Origin: Bifidobacterium ramosum
GTDB lineage: Bacteria > Actinomycetota > Actinomycetes > Actinomycetales > Bifidobacteriaceae
Assembly (NCBI RefSeq): GCF_009299505.1
Contig: NZ_WBSM01000015.1
Coordinates: forward strand, 1 to 43,524
DNA length: 43,524 nt
Direction of reading: 5' to 3'
Part shown: positions 31,527 to 40,886 of the stretch, in pieces
Layout of the letters: each line of letters opens with the position of its first letter
Numbering within the stretch: the stretch's first letter is position 1
Translations under genes and position numbers: made by a program
Notes under the pieces: generated by a model
What the model was told of the DNA's origin: nothing
Seen by the model: only the letters and a program-made list of their open reading frames with translations
Databases searched by the model: none

Positions 31527-33992
31527 ATGACTGAAACGACATCGATGCAGACACTGATCAACCAATTCCCGCGTTTGCGTGCGCGTACGCTGCGCTTCGG
31601 CTGCGGCGCGCCGCGTTCCGCGCGGGTGATCGGCGACGGCAGCCGCGCCCTGTTCCTGCGCTCCGACGGTTCCGAAGACCTGGTGACCGCACTGTGGATG
31701 AGCGTGGTCGGCACGGACGCCGACGGCAATGAGACGCACCGCGAAGTGCTGCTCGCCGACCCGCGCGACCTGCTGGCCGACGCGGACAGCGAGGACGTGC
31801 CGGCCGAGGAGAAGGCCCGCCGCGAACGTGCCCGCGAAGGCGGCTCGGGCATCGTCTCGTACTCCGTCGACTCCGCAGGCCGTCGCGTTGTGTTCACGAT
31901 CAACGGTCGTCTGTTCCTCACCGAAATCAACGCCGACGCCGACGGCAACCCCGCCGCCCGCACGCGTCAGCTCGCTCCCGCCCAACTCGACACCGACGAC
32001 CAGTGGATCTATGGCCCGGTGCTCAACCCGCGCATCAGCCCGGACGGCAATCACGTGCTGTACACGACCGGCGAACATCTCATCATCATCGACATCGCCG
32101 ACTGGGACGAGGCACAGGCCGCGGCCGATCGGCCGGCCGGCGAACTGGCCGACGGTGTGTTCGTCGCCGCGGACGATGCCGAGGCCGCGCTGCTGGAAGG
32201 TACGATCGCAGCGGCGGATGGCGAGCCGGTGGTCGGCGACCGGATCGGCTCGATCTGGGGCGTTGATGACAGTGATGACGACACAGCCGAACACACGTGG
32301 AAGATCGGCCTCGCCGAATTCGTCGCCGGCGAGGAGATGGACCGCTATGACGGCTTCTGGTGGGGTCCCGATTCGCGGCACATCCTCTTCGAATCGTTCG
32401 ACATGTCGCCCGAGCCGATGTGGTACATCAGTGACCCGGCGCACCCCGACCATCCCGCGGACGGCCGCCACTATCCGCGCGCGCTGACCCGCAATGCCGA
32501 CACCTATCTCACCGTCGCCACGCTGTCGTTCGACGATGACGGCCACTACCACGGCGTCTCCGGCGCGTCGGTCAGCTGGGACCGCACGACGTACGAATAC
32601 ATCGCCGCCGTCAGCTGGTCCAAGGGCCGCAATCCGCTCGTGCTCGTGCAGGACCGTTGCCAGCGCAACGATCAGGTGTTGTCCGTCACCGTGGACGGTG
32701 ACGACGCGGGCGTGACGCGCGTGCTCGCAACGCATCATAACGACCAGTGGATCGATCTGGTGCCCGGCACGCCCGCGTACACGCCGGACGGCCGTCTGCT
32801 GTGCTCGCTCAACGACATGAGCACGGACACGAACCGACTCACGGTCGACGGCGACGCGTTCACGCCGGCCGGCTGGCAGGTGCGTGGCGTGCTCGACGTG
32901 ACCGATCATGACGTGCTCGCGCTCGTGCAGCGCACGCCGGAGAACGCGCCCACGGTGCCGGCCGAGTGGGCCGCTGCGGCGGCCGACGAACGGCACTTCG
33001 GCGACCATGACGCGCGCAGCTTCGACGTGGTGAGCATCGCCTACGACGGCACGATCACGCCGGTCACCGATGCGCCGGGTTCGTGGACCGCATCGCGCGG
33101 CGGCAACGGCATCGTCGTGTCCGGACGCGACATGACGCACGCCAAGTCGCGGATGCTGCACAACGGCCACGAGATCGCGAACCATGCGGCCGAACCGGGA
33201 TTCGCGCCGAACCTCACGTTCACGCGGCTCGGCGAGCATCGGCTGTACACCGCGATCATCGCGCCGAGCGCCGAAAGTCCGTACGCGCATGCCGAGCAGC
33301 TGCCGGTGCTCATGAAGCCGTACGGCGGTCCTGGCTTCCAACAGGTCATCGCCAGCCAGGCGTTCTACTGGGAGGCGCAGTGGTGGGCCGATCAGGGCTT
33401 CCTCGTGGTGACGGCCGACGGCCGCGGCACCACCGGCCGTGGCCCGAAGTGGGATCGTGAGATCTTCGAGAACATGAAGGACGTGACGCTGGCCGATCAG
33501 GTTGAGGCCGTGCACGCGTTGCCGGATGCGATCGCCGCGCTGAACGCCGACGACGCGGCCATTCCCGCGCCGGATCTCGACAAGGTGTGCATGATCGGCT
33601 GGTCGTACGGCGGTTTCCTGTCGGCGCTGGCCGTGCTCGACGCGCCCGACGTGTTCAAGGCCGGCTGCGCGGGCGCCCCGCCGACCGACTGGACGCTGTA
33701 CGACACGCACTACACCGAGCGCTATCTGGGACTGAACCCGGAGGTGTACGCGTACAACGGCATCGTGCAGGACGCGCCGAAGCTCGAACGCGCGCTCATG
33801 CTCATCCACGGGTTCGCCGACGACAACGTCACCATCGCGCACAGCCTGCGTCTGAGCCAGGCGCTCATGGCCGCCGGCCGTCCGCACACCTACCTGCCGC
33901 TGACGGGCATCACCCACATGACCAACGACGAGACGGTGGCCGAGAACCTGCTCACCCTCCAGCGCGACTTCCTGCGCAACGCCCTCGCCTGA
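31527..33992 (+). CDS. S9 family prolyl oligopeptidase/dipeptidyl-peptidase-like serine peptidase
   Basis: An 821-residue cytoplasmic serine peptidase (no signal sequence). The N-terminal beta-propeller-like part (to about 560) has repeated WDP/PDG-type motifs (GPVLNPRISPDGNHVLY; FWWGPDSRHILFESFD). The C-terminal alpha/beta hydrolase carries S693 (GWSYGGFLS), D765 (HGFADDNV) and H797 (GITHMTND). The sheet and length fit DPP IV-like enzymes that remove N-terminal dipeptides. ATG 31527 has no ribosome site but lies 7 nt after TACAGT (31514-31519), suggesting a leaderless mRNA. A longer frame from 31452 overlaps repeat copy 9 and is unlikely. Confidence 0.88.
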   Translation: MTETTSMQTLINQFPRLRARTLRFGCGAPRSARVIGDGSRALFLRSDGSEDLVTALWMSVVGTDADGNETHREVLLADPRDLLADADSEDVPAEEKARRERAREGGSGIVSYSVDSAGRRVVFTINGRLFLTEINADADGNPAARTRQLAPAQLDTDDQWIYGPVLNPRISPDGNHVLYTTGEHLIIIDIADWDEAQAAADRPAGELADGVFVAADDAEAALLEGTIAAADGEPVVGDRIGSIWGVDDSDDDTAEHTWKIGLAEFVAGEEMDRYDGFWWGPDSRHILFESFDMSPEPMWYISDPAHPDHPADGRHYPRALTRNADTYLTVATLSFDDDGHYHGVSGASVSWDRTTYEYIAAVSWSKGRNPLVLVQDRCQRNDQVLSVTVDGDDAGVTRVLATHHNDQWIDLVPGTPAYTPDGRLLCSLNDMSTDTNRLTVDGDAFTPAGWQVRGVLDVTDHDVLALVQRTPENAPTVPAEWAAAAADERHFGDHDARSFDVVSIAYDGTITPVTDAPGSWTASRGGNGIVVSGRDMTHAKSRMLHNGHEIANHAAEPGFAPNLTFTRLGEHRLYTAIIAPSAESPYAHAEQLPVLMKPYGGPGFQQVIASQAFYWEAQWWADQGFLVVTADGRGTTGRGPKWDREIFENMKDVTLADQVEAVHALPDAIAALNADDAAIPAPDLDKVCMIGWSYGGFLSALAVLDAPDVFKAGCAGAPPTDWTLYDTHYTERYLGLNPEVYAYNGIVQDAPKLERALMLIHGFADDNVTIAHSLRLSQALMAAGRPHTYLPLTGITHMTNDETVAENLLTLQRDFLRNALA

Positions 33993-34000
33993 TCGCCGCC

Positions 34001-34068
34001 CCCTCTCGCGTGGCAGGAATCGCTCGTTGAGCCGCGGCTCAACGAGCGATTCCTGCCACGCGAGAGGG
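34001..34068. terminator. 68-bp perfect loopless palindrome after the S9 peptidase gene
   Basis: Two 34-bp arms with no spacer, fully complementary, starting CCCTCTCGCGTGGCAGGAAT. The palindrome starts 8 bp after the peptidase stop. In RNA it would fold into a very stable stem, so it can act as a terminator or 3' end protector. No T-run follows. The centre is GAGCCGCGGCTC. Confidence 0.85.
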
Positions 34069-34216
34069 ATGCTAGACAGATCGGTGCCGGATATCGCATT
34101 CGTGTTCGCGCATATCGCAATACGTCCCGCGCGCCCCGCATATCCCCGAGACTGGGCACCGCCGCGGCATATAGTGGGATTGACATAACCAGCCGTGGCG
34201 TGAAAAGAGGATGAGC

Positions 34217-37006
34217 GTGCGCACGATTTGGAGGATCTTCACCCGCGACTTCATGCGCATCGTCCGCAATCCCGTCGCACTCGTGGTCACGCTCGGCGTG
34301 GCCATCATCCCCTCGCTGTACGCATGGTTCAACATCCTCGCCAACTGGGATCCGTACTCGGCCACCGGCAATCTGCAGGTCGCCGTCGCCAACGACGACG
34401 CCGGCGCATCCAACGACCTCGTCGGCACGCTCAACGCCGGCAAGCAGGTTGTCACGCAACTCAAGAAGAACCATTCCCTCGGCTGGCGCTTCGTCAGCGA
34501 GGAGCAGGCCATCCAAGGCGTGCAGTCCGGCGAATACTATGCGGCGATCGTCCTGCCGAAGGACTTCAGCGAGAACCTCGTCGGCGCGGTCACCGGCTCG
34601 AAGAACAAGCCGCAGATCAAGTACTACGTCAACGAAAAGAAGAACGCGATCGCCCCGAAGATCACCGACACCGGCGCGACCACGATCGACTCGCAGATCA
34701 ACGAGACGTTCGTCTCCACCGTCGCCGAAACGGTCGCAAAGACGATCACCGAAGCCGGCAACACGATCGGCGACGCGGCGAACGATATGCAGGACGACAC
34801 GATCGGCGACCTCGACGCCGTACTCGCCGATCTCGACGACGTGCAACGGTCGCTGACCGGCCTGCAGTCGACGATCGACCAGTCGACGGGCACGATCGAC
34901 AGCGCGAAACAGAATGTCAAGGATCTCAAATCCACCATCGCCGCCGCGCGCCTCGCGTCCGGCAACGCAAGCACCCTGCTGACCCAGGCGCAGACCGGCA
35001 CGCAGGACTTCTCCACGCAGCTCGTTGGCAAACTCGACGACGGCTCCGCGCAGCTGTCGAACCTCGCCGTCACCGCGAACCAGGCCGCCGGCACGATCAC
35101 CGGCACATTCAATCAGGCACAGAACTCCGTCGACACCGTCACCGACGCGATCACCAAGCCACTCGACAGCATCGCCGGCACGGTCGACGACCTCAAGTCC
35201 GCGCTCACCGGCGCCGGCCTACCCGAAGACACCACCGACCCGATCGGCCAGCGCATCTGGAAACAGATCAACGCCATCGACAAGGCCGTCACCCAACAAC
35301 AGGAACAGATCAGCACGTTCCACAAGGACACCACGCAGTTCATCGCCAGCGGCAAGGACGCGACCGGCAACCTCTCCGGCGCACTCACCGACACCGCGAC
35401 CGGCGGCATCACCACGCTCAACACCGCGCGCGGCACCCTCACCGGCACGATCATGCCGAACATCACCGCATCACTGAGCAGTTTCTCCGCGCTCAACGCC
35501 ACCCTGACCGGCACGCTCACCTCGCTCGACTCCACGCTCGACCAGACCGGCGGCCTGCTCGACCAGCTCGCCACCACGCTCGCGCAGACCAAGAAAACGC
35601 TTGGTACCACGAAGACCTCGCTCGCACAGGTCTCCGCCGACATCACCACCGTGCGCACCGACATCGCCGCGCTCGACAGCTCCGCCGCATACCAGAAGAT
35701 CCGCGACGCGCTCAACCTCGACAGCAAGGGCTTCGGCGAGTTCATGGGTGCGCCGGTCTCGCTGCACACGAACGTCGTGTACCCGGTCGACAACTACGGC
35801 TCGTCGGTCACGCCGTTCTACACGAACCTTGCGCTGTGGGTGGGCGGTTTCGTGCTCATCGCGATCTACAAGCTCGAGGTCGACCGCGAGTCGCTGCGGC
35901 ATGTGACTGCCACGCAGGCGTATCTCGGCCGTTGGCTGCTGCTCGTGACGGTCGGGTTTATGCAGTCGATCATCGCGTGCGTCGGCGACCTCGTGCTCGG
36001 CATCCAGTGCGAGCATCCGCTGTTGTTCGTTCTTGCGGGCGTGTTCTGCTCGTTCGTGTACATCAATATCATCTACGCGCTGGCCGTCGCGTTCCGACAC
36101 ATCGGCAAGGCCGTCGCGGTCATCCTCGTCATCATGCAGATCCCGGGCGCGTCCGGCCTGTATCCGATCGAACTCATGCCCGACTTCTTCCGCGAACTGC
36201 ATCCGTGGCTGCCTTTCACGTACGGCATCAACGCGATGCGCGGACCGATCGCGGGCATGTACGCCAACCATTACTGGCTCGACATGCTGCACCTCGCGTA
36301 CTATCTGCCGGCTGCGCTGTTCGTCGGACTGGTGGTGCGCCGGTACGCGATGAACCTCAACGCGCTGTTCGACCGTCGCCTCGGCGACACTGACCTGATG
36401 ATCACCGAACACAATTCGATGGTCAATGAACGCGTGAGCCTGACGCGCGTGTTCCGCGCGGTGTCCGACAGCGCGGACATGCGTGCGGTCATCAAGCGGC
36501 GTGCGCACCGGTTCTTTGCGATGTATCCGCGCATGATCGTCGCTGGTCTGGCGTTGTTGACCGTGTTGCCGGTGATTTTCCTCGTGCTGCTGTTCGTGCT
36601 GCCAGCGAAGATTCCGATGCTGACGGCGTGGATTGTCTCGATCATCGTGATCGATGCTTATCTGATCGTGGTCGAGTACACGCGCGAAAGTTACGCGCGC
36701 CAGCTCGGTGTGAGCGCGATGAACGCGGACGAGTTCCGCGACGTGATGCTCAACGGATACGTGTGGCGGCGGCCCGGCGGCCGGCATGAGGGTCGGCATG
36801 CGGCCGGCGGTGCCGGTACTGCCGCCGTCGCGTCCGGATGGCACTGGCATGACGGTCACCACGATCATGGCGAACGGCCGCGCGTGGTCGATGCTGATCC
36901 CGACATCAACGAAATCACGCAGGAGCTGCCGCTGTTCGGTACGCGGCACCGGGCCGCCATCGGCAACGATAACGACGGCGATCGGACGGAAGGAGACGCA
37001 CGATGA
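34217..37006 (+). CDS. YhgE/Pip family membrane protein 1
   Basis: A 929-residue membrane protein with one N-terminal helix (about 15-35, ending ILANWDPY), a large extracellular domain, and a C-terminal set of about six helices (about 540-730 and beyond), the ABC-2-like half seen in YhgE/phage-infection proteins. The extracellular part (about 190-500) is rich in Thr/Ser/Asp/Leu heptad-like repeats. Compared with the next gene it has two additional C-terminal helices and a His-rich tail (HEGRHAAGG...HWHDGHHDHGE). GTG 34217 is preferred over ATG 34211: AAAAGAGG is well spaced from it and the N terminus then aligns with the paralogue (VRTIWRIF against MRNIWRIF). Export or wall-related transport is inferred. 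Confidence 0.85.
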   Translation: MRTIWRIFTRDFMRIVRNPVALVVTLGVAIIPSLYAWFNILANWDPYSATGNLQVAVANDDAGASNDLVGTLNAGKQVVTQLKKNHSLGWRFVSEEQAIQGVQSGEYYAAIVLPKDFSENLVGAVTGSKNKPQIKYYVNEKKNAIAPKITDTGATTIDSQINETFVSTVAETVAKTITEAGNTIGDAANDMQDDTIGDLDAVLADLDDVQRSLTGLQSTIDQSTGTIDSAKQNVKDLKSTIAAARLASGNASTLLTQAQTGTQDFSTQLVGKLDDGSAQLSNLAVTANQAAGTITGTFNQAQNSVDTVTDAITKPLDSIAGTVDDLKSALTGAGLPEDTTDPIGQRIWKQINAIDKAVTQQQEQISTFHKDTTQFIASGKDATGNLSGALTDTATGGITTLNTARGTLTGTIMPNITASLSSFSALNATLTGTLTSLDSTLDQTGGLLDQLATTLAQTKKTLGTTKTSLAQVSADITTVRTDIAALDSSAAYQKIRDALNLDSKGFGEFMGAPVSLHTNVVYPVDNYGSSVTPFYTNLALWVGGFVLIAIYKLEVDRESLRHVTATQAYLGRWLLLVTVGFMQSIIACVGDLVLGIQCEHPLLFVLAGVFCSFVYINIIYALAVAFRHIGKAVAVILVIMQIPGASGLYPIELMPDFFRELHPWLPFTYGINAMRGPIAGMYANHYWLDMLHLAYYLPAALFVGLVVRRYAMNLNALFDRRLGDTDLMITEHNSMVNERVSLTRVFRAVSDSADMRAVIKRRAHRFFAMYPRMIVAGLALLTVLPVIFLVLLFVLPAKIPMLTAWIVSIIVIDAYLIVVEYTRESYARQLGVSAMNADEFRDVMLNGYVWRRPGGRHEGRHAAGGAGTAAVASGWHWHDGHHDHGERPRVVDADPDINEITQELPLFGTRHRAAIGNDNDGDRTEGDAR

Positions 37007-39357
37007 GGAACATCTGGCGCATTTTCGTGCGCGATATCCGTCAGGCCACGCGCAACGTGATCGCGATCATCGTCGCAGTGGGACTGGTGATCGTGCCCGC
37101 GCTGTACGCGTGGTACAACATCGCCGCCAGCTGGGATCCGTACGGCAACACGAAGGCGCTGAAGGTCGCCGTCGCGAACGTCGACCAAGGTTACAAGTCC
37201 GATCTCATGCCGGTCACCATCAACGTGGGCGAAACCGTGACGAACGCACTGCGCGCCAACCACCAACTCGACTGGCAGTTCGTCGACAAGGACGAGGCCA
37301 TCGACGGCGTGCATTCCGGTACCTACTACGCCGCGCTCGTCATTCCGAAGAGTTTCAGCGCCGACATGATGACCCTGTTCTCCGACAAGGTCAAGCACGC
37401 GACGCTCGAATACTATCTCAACGAGAAAATCAACCCGATCGCCCCGCACATCACCGATCAGGGCGCGTCCACGGTCGCCACAACCATCGACCAGACCTTC
37501 GCGAAAACGCTCGGCGAAGTCGCGATCAGCCTCGCCTCGAGCGTCGCCGACTACGCGCAAAGCCCCCAGATGACGCAGTATGTGACGAACGCAACTGAGC
37601 ATCTGTCGTCGATGTCGTCCAAACTCACCAGCACGGCCGCGCAGATCGACGCGTATTCGTCGCTGCTCGGCGCCGCGAACGACATCATCTCGTCCACCGA
37701 CAAGCTGCTCGGCTCGACCGGTTCGGGCGCGAGTGATACCAAGAAGGCCATCGCGCAGGCGAGCGACGGCGTCGGCAGCCTTGATGCAGCTCTGTCCGGC
37801 GCAACCAGTGGCGTTACAACCGCGCTTGACCAGGCCGACGCATCATATGCCACGATCGCCAAGCAGATCGATGCCGCGTTCGACGACGTAAACGAGCAAT
37901 CCGGTCAGGTATCCTCCAAACTCACCGACCTCCAGACCAAGGTGCAGGAACAGGCCGACGGATTCGGCACCTACGCATCCGCATTGGAATCGCTCGCGCA
38001 ATCCCTCGCCGACCAGACCGGCACGACGATCGGCGAACAGGCCGTGGCCGACGTGCAGGCCGCGCTCAACGCAGCCGCCGCGAAGGCCCGCGACGCGCAA
38101 GCCAAACTTTCCGACGCGGCCGCCACGCTCGGCGACGCGGCGAAGCAACTTAACACCGGCACCGCCGACGCGGCTGCCACCCGCACGCAGCTCAAAGCCA
38201 AAATCGCCGCGGCACGGCAGTCCGTCAGCGGACTCAACGATGCCTACGCCACCACGCTCAAGCCGCAACTCGACGCGCTCTCCTCATCCATGAGCGACGT
38301 GGCCACGCAAACCGGCACCGTGGTCGACGGGCTGAGTGCCACCATCAACGCCGTGTCCGGCCTGTCCGGCAGCATCTCCGGCAACATCAGCGACATGCGC
38401 ACGGCCCTCGGCGACGCGTCGACCGCACTCACCAAGTCGGCGAAGAAACTCGACAACCTTGCGTCAACCATCACGTCCACCTTGTCGGGCGGCGTGCCGG
38501 ACCTGTCGTCGCTCACCGACGATCCCGACACGCTCGCCACCGTGCTGAGCGCGCCGGTGAGCGTGAACCGCATCGCCGTGTACCCGATCGCGAACTACGG
38601 TTCCGCGATGACGCCGTTCTACACGGTGCTGTCCATCTGGGTCGGCGCGATCATCCTCGTCGCCATGCTCAAGGTGTCGATCTCCGACCATGAGAAGGCG
38701 AAGATCCTCGGGCTCGGCAACGAACTGCCGCTTGGCGAGACGATGGGCCTGCGCGAGGCGGTGATCGCCGGGCGTGCGGCCGGACCCGCCGCCGCGCTCG
38801 ACGTGCTGCTCAAGCCGCGGCCTGAATCGCCGGGCAACGCGAGCCGGTTCGGGCTGAAACTGTATCAGGAGTATTTCGGTCGGTACATGATCTTCGGCCT
38901 GCTCGCGCTGCTGCAGGGCACGCTCGTATGCCTCGGCGACCTGTTGTATCTCGGCGTGCAATGCGACCATCCGCTGCAGTTCCTGCTCACCGGATGGCTG
39001 GCGGCGCTGGTGTTCTCGTCGTTGATGTACACGCTCACCGTCTCGTTCGGCGACATCGGCAAGGCGATCGCGGTGGTGCTGCTCGTCGTGCAGGTGGCCG
39101 GTACGGGTGGCACGTTCCCGCTCGAGACGTTGCCGCCGTTCTTCCAGATTTTGTCGCATTGGCTGCTGTTCCCGTACGCGGTGGACGCGATGCATGCGGC
39201 GATGGCCGGCTCGTATGGCATGGAGTATTGGGTGTCAATGGGCAAACTGGCGCTGTTCCTCGTGCCGGTGGTGCTGCTCGGGCTTGTGCTGCGCAAGCCG
39301 GTGATTCGCCTGAACGATTGGATCATCCGCAACCTCGAAAGCACCAAGGTGATGTGA
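37003..39357 (+). CDS. YhgE/Pip family membrane protein 2
   Basis: A 784-residue paralogue of the preceding gene with the same design: N-terminal helix (about 15-35, NIAASWDPY), extracellular Ala/Ser/Thr/Asp-rich helical repeats (about 180-500), and about six C-terminal helices ending near 780. The start overlaps the upstream stop by four bases (ATGA) with GAAGGAG upstream, so the two are made together and may form a hetero-oligomer. Homologues include the lactococcal phage receptor Pip and the secretion-linked YhgE/EsaA group. Between extracellular and C-terminal parts lies the conserved VSVNRIAVYPIANYGSAMTPF motif, also present in protein 1. Confidence 0.87.
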   Translation: MRNIWRIFVRDIRQATRNVIAIIVAVGLVIVPALYAWYNIAASWDPYGNTKALKVAVANVDQGYKSDLMPVTINVGETVTNALRANHQLDWQFVDKDEAIDGVHSGTYYAALVIPKSFSADMMTLFSDKVKHATLEYYLNEKINPIAPHITDQGASTVATTIDQTFAKTLGEVAISLASSVADYAQSPQMTQYVTNATEHLSSMSSKLTSTAAQIDAYSSLLGAANDIISSTDKLLGSTGSGASDTKKAIAQASDGVGSLDAALSGATSGVTTALDQADASYATIAKQIDAAFDDVNEQSGQVSSKLTDLQTKVQEQADGFGTYASALESLAQSLADQTGTTIGEQAVADVQAALNAAAAKARDAQAKLSDAAATLGDAAKQLNTGTADAAATRTQLKAKIAAARQSVSGLNDAYATTLKPQLDALSSSMSDVATQTGTVVDGLSATINAVSGLSGSISGNISDMRTALGDASTALTKSAKKLDNLASTITSTLSGGVPDLSSLTDDPDTLATVLSAPVSVNRIAVYPIANYGSAMTPFYTVLSIWVGAIILVAMLKVSISDHEKAKILGLGNELPLGETMGLREAVIAGRAAGPAAALDVLLKPRPESPGNASRFGLKLYQEYFGRYMIFGLLALLQGTLVCLGDLLYLGVQCDHPLQFLLTGWLAALVFSSLMYTLTVSFGDIGKAIAVVLLVVQVAGTGGTFPLETLPPFFQILSHWLLFPYAVDAMHAAMAGSYGMEYWVSMGKLALFLVPVVLLGLVLRKPVIRLNDWIIRNLESTKVM

Positions 39358-39396
39358 GGCTTTGTGCGTGTGGCGGTTTTGCGTGAGTGCGTGCCG

Positions 39397-39603
39397 CTTT
39401 CTTCAAACTGAGAGGCAGTTATGCGGCACGGTACGGGTCTTTCTCCAAACTGAGAGGCAGCCTTCTTTGCCGTCTTGCCGTTATCGCACCCCCTAACGTG
39501 GATTTCCATAGCGTATGGAGGCGTCGTTCTCGAAACACCTGCCTCTCAGTTTGGAGAAAGACCGGTGCAGCATGAGAAAAACTGCCTCTCAGTTTGCGTT
39601 TTA
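39397..39603. repeat. Four-repeat palindromic element 3 (207 bp)
   Basis: Copies at 39397-39417 and 39439-39459 (one orientation) and 39540-39560 and 39583-39603 (opposite) of the motif GCCTCTCAGTTTGGAGAAAG with one extra base. Pair spacing is 42 and 43 bp, and the central segment is exactly 80 bp, as in element 2, which lies 24 kb away. It fills the spacer after the YhgE/Pip pair. The last copy is degenerate and ends close to the promoter of the next gene. Confidence 0.8.
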
Positions 39604-39642
39604 CCCAGTTTGACGCGTCGGCATATTGGGTAGCATGGTGGC

Positions 39643-40704
39643 ATGAACGTGAACTTGATCGACGAGAACCGCTACGCCGACGAAATGCGCGAGAAGGTAC
39701 TGCCGGCACTGGCGCAATGCCGCGCCGAAGGATGGATGACCCCGGCCGAATCCGACGGTTTGGCCGCGCTGCCCGGGCGATCCGCCGGCAAACTGCACTA
39801 TGTCTGCTACGACGCCGCCAAATTCGACGCGCTGCGCGAGGATGGCGCCACGGGTCTGTTCCGCGGTGCGGTCGTCATCTCGCACGGCTTCACCGAGTTC
39901 GCTAAAAAATACTCCGAGCTCATCTGGTATTTCTTGCTGTCGGGCTACTCGGTCTGTCTCATGGAGCATCGCGGCCACGGCCATTCCGCGCGCGACGTGG
40001 ACGACGACTGGCTGGTGTGGATCGACGACTGGCATCGCTATGTCGCCGACCTCGCCAAATTCGCCGGCACGATCGGCAAGCAGTACGCCGACGGCCAGCC
40101 GCTTAACCTGTTCTGCCACTCTATGGGCGGTGGTATTGGCGCGGCCGTGCTCGAACAGCATCCGACGCTGTTCGACAAGGCGGTGCTGTCATGTCCGATG
40201 ATCGCCCCCGCCACCGGTGTTCCGAACTGGCTGGCCCGCGTGCTTGCCGAGGTGATGTGCGGTGTCGGCCTTGGGCGGCATGCCGTGTTCGGCCAAGGCC
40301 CGTTCACGCCGGAGTTCAAGCCCGAGGAGCATGTCGGCGCCTCGCAGCCGCGCGTGCGTTGGTTCCATGAATGCCGTTGCGAGGACGAGTGCTGCCAGAC
40401 CAACGCGGCCGCCTTCGAATGGGTGCGTCAGGCGTTGCGGCTGTCGCATGCGGTGCTCAAGCCCGCCGCCTGTGAGAATATCGAGACGCCGATCCTGTTG
40501 TTCCAGGCTGGCCGTGACATCTGGGTGCTCAACGAGCCGCAGAACCGGTTCGTGACGAATGTGAAGAACGGCGGCGGTGACATCCGACTGGTTCGGTTCC
40601 CTGATTCGCTGCACGAGATCTTCAGTATGCCGAACGATACGCTGCATCCGTATCTGACGCAGATCCTTGCGTTCTACGAGTCGTCGGAGATCGCGTCGCT
40701 GTAG
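39643..40704 (+). CDS. Alpha/beta hydrolase, serine aminopeptidase S33/lysophospholipase type
   Basis: A 353-residue cytoplasmic hydrolase resembling lysophospholipase L2 and monoacylglycerol lipases. The nucleophile S160 is in FCHSMGGG, with the acid D292 (AGRDIWV) and H324 (DSLHEIF). MEHRGHGHS near 107-115 is the conserved oxyanion-side loop. A cysteine cluster in the cap region (HECRCEDECC, about 242-251) is unusual. It starts at ATG 39643 without a ribosome site; TAGCAT (39631-39636) lies 6 nt upstream, suggesting a leaderless transcript. Substrate cannot be decided between lipid ester and peptide. Confidence 0.85.
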   Translation: MNVNLIDENRYADEMREKVLPALAQCRAEGWMTPAESDGLAALPGRSAGKLHYVCYDAAKFDALREDGATGLFRGAVVISHGFTEFAKKYSELIWYFLLSGYSVCLMEHRGHGHSARDVDDDWLVWIDDWHRYVADLAKFAGTIGKQYADGQPLNLFCHSMGGGIGAAVLEQHPTLFDKAVLSCPMIAPATGVPNWLARVLAEVMCGVGLGRHAVFGQGPFTPEFKPEEHVGASQPRVRWFHECRCEDECCQTNAAAFEWVRQALRLSHAVLKPAACENIETPILLFQAGRDIWVLNEPQNRFVTNVKNGGGDIRLVRFPDSLHEIFSMPNDTLHPYLTQILAFYESSEIASL

Positions 40705-40886
40705 TCCGGCAGTCCGTTGCGGTTTGTTACCCTGTGATCCGATCGATCGTCTCGCGATCGTCGCATACGTTGCCGGTACGTGATAGTCGTGCATGCTGGC
40801 CATGCTCGTCGTCCGTGCCTGTCGTCCGTCCAATGAAACGGACACCCCGCCGCATGATGGCCGCGTACGCGCATACAATACGCACT

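Noticed and set aside
31488..33917. 809-residue leftward frame opposite the S9 peptidase gene
   Set aside because: Shadow of the real gene, composition Arg/Val/His rich and no motif; the S9 triad is on the other strand.
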